From positions 17,084,234 through 17,148,233 of the forward strand of contig JARZZO010000014.1 in assembly GCA_030544215.1 (NCBI GenBank): a stretch of DNA of 64,000 bases, given 5' to 3'. Each line of letters begins with the position of its first letter. Position 1 is the first letter of the stretch. Under the pieces are notes generated by a model. It saw only the letters and a list, made by a program, of their open reading frames with translations, ran no database searches and was not told the origin of the DNA. Origin of the DNA: Zantedeschia hybrid cultivar (lineage: Eukaryota > Streptophyta > Magnoliopsida > Alismatales > Araceae). Below are positions 57,502-64,000 of this stretch, one piece after another. The position numbers were made by a program, and so were the translations under genes.

Positions 57502-60024
57502 TGTAACGACCCGCCATCCTATGACCGGAGACCCGGTCACTAAATGGATGTCGGCCCATTAACTGTAGGTTCATACCAGGATCTTATTCGCACATCTGGA
57601 GGAGTAAGCGTTAAACAAGATTAAATATAACATTCATACGGACTACAAGGGGTACAGTGCGCAGGAAGTAAAGTAACAATGTCCGTACACAGTCCAACAA
57701 TAATTACATGTCCAACAATTTAATTAAGTACAAGCAGAAATAAAGTACAACAACATCGGGGCATACCCCAGGAACTGAGATAGCTGCTGGTCCGCACACC
57801 AAGGAGAACGCCACGCGCCGCCACACGCCACAAGGTCTACACCTGAAAACGCAGGGAGTGAGCCACACCAAAATTGGGCTCAGTAGGGATCATCCGATCC
57901 CCTGCCTCCCACACACACACCCACAAGTGCAGTAACAAAGATACAGGTAATAGGGCAAGTAAGGCTGTCACACACTACTCCTAAAACCTCGATATGAACC
58001 AAGTGCCTTCGGAATGTAACATGCATAATTCTAAAGTCATACTATCAGGGAGCCTACAACTCCCGTCTCGGCAAAACACGTCAACCACTCCTCCACAAGT
58101 GGGGAAACACCAACCACACAGCCGTAAGTGGGAAAACACCGTCCACACAAGCACAAGTAGGAAACACCGACCCGCTGAGACCAAGCAGTAACCCCTCGGA
58201 TAGCACGCTAGCTACTCCGGCCAAACAGGCTCAGGTGGTTACCCTTCCCTCAGCACGAGTGACTCTCCGAATGTACCACTCCGACACCGGTACTAGCTGA
58301 CCCCGGGGTTCACCAGGTGACCCTCTCTCACTAGGCGTCACCCCGCCCACACCCCCACCGGCGCTGTGCTCACGCCCCCACCAGCACAGGGTGATAAAGT
58401 GCTACAATGTCACTCCAGGTCCACAGTAACTCAAAACACCAAAACCCAGCACGGTACGATCCGGTCACGTGAAAAGCCCGCGATCGCACTACACACAATG
58501 CAGTGCCATCTATTCACGAAGAATCCATGTATACTAAAGCATGCACTAACCAACTATCTAGCAGTATGAATACATTTTACTGGCATGAATTAGTGTTGTT
58601 CTGTCTTGAATCGCGTCGCCCAAGGCCGACGCCATTCAAGCTTCCTAAACTGGTTCATAAAACAGAGGCCACGGAAATCTGGCCTAAAAGGCGTCGACAC
58701 CAGCGGTCGCCTTTTAAAAACGCGTCGACATCCTTCGACGCCATTCAACAGATAAATTCAGAATTTCGGGAAAACAGCACCCAGGGGATTTCTGCCTTAA
58801 AAGGCATCATGGTCGCCCGACGCCATTCGAATCGCGTCGCCCGACCATGACGTCTTTTAGTCCCAGAATCCCGAGCTGACGGACCCTCAGTCGGGGTAAT
58901 TTCCTGCCTAAATGGCGTCATGGTGGCTCGACGTCCTTCTAAAAGGCGTCGACCACCCATGACGTCATTTAGCGCCAGAACCCCTAGCCTGACAAACCTC
59001 GAACAGGGGAGGTTTCTGCGCTAAAAACGCGTCGTACTGTCCCGACGTCCTTCTAAAAGGCGTCGACCAGGCACGACGCCGTTTAGCGCCAGAAACCTGG
59101 TTCTCTGGTTCGAACCGAGGGTTTCTCCCTTAACCCAAAATATCCCGAAAAAGCCCCAAAACGGAAAGGGGGAGGAAGAGAAGTAGATCCACCACAACAT
59201 GCTACGAAACCACATTCACAAACGCGACCAAGCCCACAAGAATACCCCCTAAACATGCTCAATCTAGCCCAAAACACATCAAACCACGCCTAGGAAGGCA
59301 CGAGCAACATATACAAGGTTCGTCCCCCTACCGGATACTTGAACTCCTCCAGGCTCCGTGTCGCCCAACCGCCGTGCCGCAGACCGCCGCCAGTACCCCC
59401 GAGAACGTCGCCACTCCGCCGGAACGTCGGCCGCCGTCCGGAGAATGGAACGCCGCGAAGGAAGTGGTGGTGGCAGAGGTGAGAGGTAGGGAGGCGTTGG
59501 AGTGGTGGAAGAGGAAGAAGAGGAAGGGAAAGGGGAAGAGAGGGGGTCAGAGGAGGCGGAGAGGGAGGGGAGAGAGAGTGAGAGGTGAGAAATGAGGGAA
59601 AGAAAGGAGGGCTCGCGGGGGTCATCAGAAACTACCTAAAACGCGTCGAGCAAGACGGACGCCTATCAGATGACAGGACGTGCCGTACTGACAGCTGTCT
59701 GAAACGCGTCGACCACCATGGACGCCGTTCAGCTGACATGTCAGGCACCGTACACTGACATCGCAGGGTGGCAGTCTGAATCGCGTCGTCCATCATGGAC
59801 GCCGTTCAGACGACAAGACAGGGGCCGTACTCTCGCGGCCCGAAACCCCCACGTGGCACCCACGTGGCACAACAGAAATTCGCCTAAATGGCGTCCACCT
59901 ATCCAGACGCCGTTTGAAAGGCGTCGTGATCCTCCGACGCCATTCAGAGGAAATTCTCCAGACCCCACAAGGTCCGACCCAGGGGATCCGGCCCGAAACC
60001 GAACCCGAAACCTCAGTCCTTACA
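57502..60024. mobile_element. Solo LTR (2523 bp) inserted in the gag gene of element C
   Basis: It starts TGTAACGACCCGCC, ends GTCCTTACA, and is flanked by the 5-bp duplication CCTGC (57497-57501 and 60025-60029). No internal coding domain of any retrotransposon is present, so this is an LTR left by LTR-LTR recombination. Its right half (58600-59960) carries about twelve hairpins of the form TRAAWSGCGTCG, 6-10 bases, CGACGCCRTTYA, the same type as in element B. Orientation is uncertain. The gag frame is kept if the LTR and one TSD copy are ignored. Confidence 0.9.
58604..59965. repeat. Hairpin array GCGTCG..CGACGC within the solo LTR
   Basis: Hairpins are seen near 58606, 58684, 58718, 58795, 58835, 58910, 58945, 59022, 59055, 59637, 59699, 59778, 59884 and 59920. 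Several pair into larger nested palindromes, for instance CTAAATGGCGTCATGGTGG facing CCACCCATGACGTCATTTAG (58910-58971). A purine-rich block (59455-59610) separates two groups. Confidence 0.88.
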
Positions 60025-60301
60025 CCTGCTGAGGGGGCTGTCCCATCAGCCCCATGCGCTGGGCGATGGCGGATACCATCTCCTGGAGAGGCGCTAGGGA
60101 TGTGACGGCAGCGGCCAGCGTCGCCACTTGCTGCTGGAGCACCCCCACTCGGTCTTCCGAGCCGAGAGACTCCGGTATGGTCGGCAGAGGCAGGCTCGGC
60201 GGGGCAGAAGGTGCGCCTTCGGAAGGCAGCATCTGCGCTGAGGCCTCCCGCGCTTCTGCTTCGCCTTGCCCGGATCGTCGGGTCACAGGTCGCTGAGACA
60301 T
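60025..60301 (-). CDS. N-terminus of element C Gag, cut by the solo LTR
   Basis: ATG at 60301 lies 17 bases inside the primer-binding site. The ~92 codons (MSQRPVTRRSGQGEAEAREA at the start) form an Ala/Pro/Gln-rich head with a predicted helix (LQQQVATLAAAVTSLAPLQE). The frame runs into the solo LTR at the CCTGC duplication and matches the frame of 57496-56526 on the other side. Confidence 0.85.
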
Positions 60302-60317
60302 GACTTGTTTTGTTGGT

Positions 60318-60335
60318 TTCCCACAGACGGCGCCA
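60318..60335 (-). promoter_or_regulatory. Primer-binding site of element C
   Basis: TGGCGCCGTCTGTGGGAA on the minus strand, two bases after the 5' LTR end. The TGGCGCC start is common in plant gypsy elements; the exact tRNA was not verified. Confidence 0.85.
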
Positions 60336-60337
60336 CG

Positions 60338-61384
60338 TGATGTAGACTGGATCTATCACGACCGGATTCCGAGGCGGGAACCCGGAGAAATGGATCCGAA
60401 GCCGGTTCGGATCGGTGTTATAGGGGCCCGACGGGGATCCGGAAGGCCGAGGAGGCGGAGGCGGAGGCGAAGGCGAGGGTCCGAAGGCCGAAGGGCGCTT
60501 CGGTCGGTGCAGGCTCGTTTCCGGGAAGTCGGGGCCGAGGCTCCTTCGGCGGGCGAAGGGGCGGCGTGGATGAAGCTCTTTCTGGCTGTACTGCCGACAG
60601 GCGATGGAACCGAAGCCGACGGTCAGAGGCCGGGAGGGTCTCGGACTCGGCTTGCTCTTGGATAGTGAGCCCAAAAGCCCTTGTTCGTCGGACGAGAGGA
60701 CAGCACGGGGCCGAGTCAGCCGTCGCACAGCGTCGAGACCAGGGAGAGGAATCCGAGGTCGGCGGCCGAGACCGACTCGGGAAGGTCGGCGATGATTCGA
60801 ACCGAGCTCCTGCAGGAGGGAAAAAAGAAGAAACCGGTCAGCAGGAGTCCCGGGCTCTGGCCCTTAGGAACCCCCTCCGACGGTCAAGTTAGCTCCTGAA
60901 GATGATTCGATTCAGAAGGCAAGAAGCAGCTTTAATGCTATTTGGACCGTAGTCCTTAAGGGTCTCGGAGGCAAAGAGTTGCATACCTTTGGCAATAAAT
61001 AGCGGTGTATTTATAGCAGAGGATAGAGGTTGGTTAACGGTGGTAGCCGATATAGGACTATGTTTGGGCTTACTGGTAAACCGCCATAGTGCTGGATCCG
61101 CCACCAGAGTGGGCCGGACTCGGCTATCGGGCCGAAGGGGGTTGGGCCGCTGAGGGGCCGAAGCCTGCTGGGCCTTGGGCTGCCGTGCTGTTCCCGGGCC
61201 GAAGGCTGGTGGGCCGCTGACGGGCTGAAGCCTGTTGGGCCGGGAGCGACGGTGCCGCTTACTGGGCCGAGGGCTGCTGGGCCGCCGATGGGCCGGAGGC
61301 TCCCGGAGGGCCTGGTACTGCTGTCGTTGGGCTGAACGGGGTTTGGGCCTGCTCTAATGGGCCGAATCGGATTCTGCCTCATCA
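60338..61384 (-). repeat. 5' LTR of element C
   Basis: Partner of 46525-47571. TATAAATA on the minus strand corresponds to 61008-61015. TSD TATAT follows at 61385-61389. Confidence 0.95.
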
Positions 61385-61389
61385 TATAT

Positions 61390-61763
61390 TAAAGAAAATC
61401 GTCCCTCAGACGCTGCCCATTTATCTAAAAGCAGGTACGAAAACAACTATCTCTTCTTTTATATCAAGTATTTTATCAGATGCTTTTTATTTCCGACAGT
61501 AAACATGAGTCAGGTTTTAAACTCTAGAATAAGCCGGTTTGATAAGAGAACAAGAGAAGAATAAAATAGTCTTATTTTTAAAATAAGATTAATTCTAGTT
61601 TGATAAGCAGAATAGTTTATACTGTCAGAATTATTTATACCATAATAAAAAGAATACGCAATTTCATCCTAAATTCAAGAATTGCTTATTCTTTTTATTC
61701 TACCGATAGACTTAGTCTCACTTTGTTTGCAAAATAAGTTATTATGTGGGATCCACTGAGTGC
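61390..61763. other. Host DNA with an old, partial relative of the next MITE
   Basis: 61528-61760 carries GATAAGAGAACAAGAGAAGA, AAAATAAGATTAATTCTAGT and CTTATTCTTTTTATTC, resembling the 61764-62221 element but without clean inverted ends. No gene. Confidence 0.5.
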
Positions 61764-62221
61764 CACTTTGATTGGAGAATAAGAGAAGAATAAGGTCTCT
61801 TATTCTTAAAATAAGACTAATTCTAGTTTATAGAATGGGAGAATAAGCCATTTCACCTTAGACCCAAGAATTGGTTGTTTTTCTTATTCCGTTAGTGGGT
61901 CCCACAAAACTATCAAACCGAAACTCTCCTTATTCTAGTATACGTTATTCCGGATAAGTAATTCCGAATAACATGTTCTGCAATTAAAGTGGGACTGACA
62001 GAATAACGTCTACTAGAATAAGGGGTATTTTGGTTTGATAGTTTTGTGGGGACCGTTGACGGAATAAGAAGAATAAACAATTTTTGGGTCTAAAGTAGGA
62101 TGACTTATTCTCCTTATTTTTCGAATACGTTATTCTACACCAGTATAAATTATTCTACTTCTCAAAGCAAAATTAAACTTATTCTCTTCTTGTTCGCCCT
62201 TATTCTTCTCCAATCAAAGTG
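61764..62221. mobile_element. Foldback MITE (458 bp)
   Basis: It starts CACTTTGATTGGAGAATAAG and ends CTTCTCCAATCAAAGTG. The arms stay complementary far inward: GGAGAATAAG at 61834, CCCACAAAACTATCAAACC at about 61900 and CTTATTCTAGTATACGTTATTC at about 61931 face their reverse complements at 61999-62115. The foldback spans nearly the whole element. No coding capacity. Target duplication is not clear. Confidence 0.82.
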
Positions 62222-63054
62222 TTGCTTAAAGAACTATCAAATTTAAACGTCCCTACGTTATTCTGAATAAATAAATCGGATAAAAGCTTTCAAATTTCAT
62301 ATAGTATTGTTAGACACAGATTGGAAAATCATGCATATTTTTGGATTTTGTAACATCTTTAATTTAGCTACTGTGATTAATGGTATCCATTAGATCTTAG
62401 GATCTAACGACTATCATACACTCCGGACCCCTTCCCACCTCTAAGAAAAATAATGGACCAGGTGCCACCGGGTTCCCCCAGTTGGTCTTTACCCTTCAAG
62501 ATAGTAGATAGTAGATGTGGGGCATGCCCATTTTCTGTAAGTTGTCCCCTCTTATGTTCTCCGGTCCCATTGGTAAAAAAAAAACAATGTTCTCCGGTCC
62601 CCAATGTGAAGCTAATAAGATCGCTTGGTGTACCGTAGAACACTGTAAAATATTAATTTACATACTTGACTGATGTTTGAAGTTCTATAAATTGCTGAGT
62701 TTCAAGATCCTATTGACTTATTTGGTACCCTTTCTTCCAATTTTAGTTTTCAACCAATTTTTTTTGCAAACCAAAATTCCAGGGTTTTTGATTCCTTGTG
62801 TAGCCATTTTACAAATATCCAAACAAAGTGACGTCAAAGTTTTGATTCCTTGTAAGGCCACTCTAAAAATATCCACACTAAGCGAGTCAGTTTTAAAACT
62901 CAAGGTTTTTATAGTTTTAAGAGTGGTGATTTTAAATGGGGTGGATTACATTATTTGCAGGTAGAAAAACAACAGCCAAAAAAGGGAGTGGGGCAAGCAG
63001 AGAACAAAATCGGATGGGCCTGGATTTTATAAAGATGTTTGCTTCTATCCTTTT
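62222..63054. other. AT-rich host DNA, no gene
   Basis: A ~50-bp tandem duplication occurs at about 62782-62885 (GTTTTTGATTCCTTGTGTAG versus GTTTTGATTCCTTGTAAGGC). Nothing else recognised. Confidence 0.55.
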
Positions 63055-63449
63055 GAGTAGCACTTGCTGCACTGACCTCAGTGCTGCAATGAGGATCAGT
63101 ACAGTGGGTTAAATAAAAAAATTTATTTTTTGAATATTTTTTAGGTGGACCTTGAAGTGCTGTATATGTCCATTTAGGCTGATCTCCAATCCGACAACCC
63201 GAATAAATTTAAAAAATTAAAAAATGTTACTGGGCTCGGCCTATTAAAGTATTCTTTTACTATTCATTGGGGGCTGATTTTTTTATTTTTCATATTTATT
63301 TGGGTCATCTGATCGGGGATCGGCCTGTACGGATATGTAGAGAACCTCAAGACCCACCTAAAAAAATTCAAAAAATAATTTTCTCTTTTAACTCGCTACA
63401 CTGACCCTCCTTCGTGCAGCACTGACGGTCAGTGCAACAAGTATTACTC
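63055..63449. mobile_element. Foldback MITE (395 bp) with 8-bp target duplication
   Basis: Left end GAGTAGCACTTGCTGCACTG and right end CAGTGCAACAAGTATTACTC are inverted copies. ATCCTTTT lies on both sides (63047-63054 and 63451-63458, one extra A at the right). Inner arms pair AGGTGGACCTTGAAGTG and CTGATCTCCAATCCGA with CCTCAAGACCCACCT and TCGGGGATCGGCCTG. An 8-bp duplication suits a hAT-like origin. Its ends resemble those of the MITE after FAR (GAGTAA...TTACTC, GCTGCA). Confidence 0.8.
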
Positions 63450-64000
63450 AATCCTTTTTCCTGTCATGACTGCCAATCCACTCTACTAATGGGCCGAGCA
63501 CTTAATCGGGTAGAGTCTCTCATGCAAGGCCTTTTTTTCAATTATGCATTGTGGCAAAGCTTTCTCGAGTACTTTTTTTTGTCGACTTTTTTTATTTTGT
63601 ATATTTATTGAGTCGTCTGATCGAAGATCGACATGTACAGACATGTAGGACACCTCAAGACCTACCTAAAAATATTCAAAAAAATATTTTTGTTTTCCTT
63701 CTAACCTACTGCACTTACCCTTAGTACAACACTGACGGTCAGTGCAGCAAGTGTTAATCCTTTTTCCTGTCATTGACTATGAGACCACTCTCTAATGGGC
63801 CTAGCACCCTTAATTGTGTAGAACAGTCTCTCATGGCAGGCCCTTTTTCAATCGAGTTCAACTTGCAGCATTGAGGGTTAGTATTGCACTAACTCTCAAT
63901 ACAGTGGGTAAATAAAAAGTACTTTTGAAATTTTTGTAGGTGGGTCCTGAGGTGCCCGTACAGGTTGATCTCCAATCGAATGACTCAAAAAATTTAAAAA
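63450..64000. repeat. Tandem, partial copies of the same MITE
   Basis: 63588-63851 repeats 63281-63542 (half of the MITE plus the flanking TCCTTTTTCCTGTCA and AATGGGCC segment), i.e. a diverged ~262-bp duplication. From 63858 a further left arm (GCAGCATTGAGGGTTAGT, GTAGGTGGGTCCTGAGGTGC) begins and runs off the window. Confidence 0.7.

Larger units (their letters stand above)
46525..61384 (-). mobile_element. Element C: Tat-like Ty3/gypsy retrotransposon with antisense gene, nearly intact
   Basis: Two 1047-bp LTRs (46525-47571, 60338-61384) begin TGATGTAGAC and end CTCATCA on the + strand. The 5-bp target duplication TATAT lies at 46520-46524 and 61385-61389. Polarity is minus: the primer-binding site TGGCGCCGTCTGTGGGAA lies 2 bases inside the right LTR, and the polypurine tract AGTGGGGGACTATG lies inside the left one. 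About 12 differences separate the LTRs (about 1.1 percent by eye). Pol has both RNase H domains. One in-frame TGA and a solo LTR inserted in gag are the only visible coding defects in gag-pol. Confidence 0.97.

Overview
The window is nuclear DNA of a flowering plant. This rests on the plant-specific Ty3/gypsy and Ty1/copia elements, antisense plant mobile domain (PMD) genes, and a ten-exon fatty acyl-CoA reductase (FAR) gene whose introns all have GT..AG ends. The GC-rich 5' exons of FAR and the size and type of the LTR elements make a monocot plausible, but the species cannot be named from sequence alone. About three quarters of the window is transposon.

Layout. Positions 1-6454 hold the 3' part of a Tat-like gypsy element (element A, + strand) with a 1524-bp 3' LTR. 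Two intron-containing PMD-type genes lie antisense between its lost pol and the LTR. Positions 6597-30584 hold a degenerate copia element (minus strand, TSD TGAGT). A complete 14.4-kb Tat-like gypsy element (element B, 9388-23831, + strand, TSD GTTTC) sits inside the copia reverse transcriptase gene. Copia LTRs differ by roughly 2.3 percent and element B LTRs by roughly 0.8 percent, counted by eye, which agrees with the nesting order. The host DNA around the copia carries a 180-bp direct repeat, read as the remains of a ~1.36-kb tandem duplication.

Positions 30585-41100 are gene-poor and hold minisatellites and two LINE RNase H relics. The only clearly cellular gene is the FAR gene at 41319-45623 (493 aa, every domain and splice junction intact), followed 63 bp after its stop by a foldback MITE. 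Positions 46525-61384 hold a third gypsy element (element C, minus strand, TSD TATAT). It has a nearly intact gag-pol, an antisense three-exon gene of the 'putative gypsy type transposon' family with its own TATA box, a 71-74 bp satellite array, and a 2.5-kb solo LTR (57502-60024, TSD CCTGC) inserted in gag. The right end (61764-64000) is a cluster of foldback MITEs.

Two patterns stand out. First, two of the gypsy elements carry extra, spliced, antisense genes of two different families between pol and the 3' LTR. Second, the LTRs or leaders of four unrelated elements, and the upstream region of one PMD gene, are built from arrays of short spaced inverted repeats. Two LTR families (element B and the solo LTR) use nearly the same hairpin consensus.
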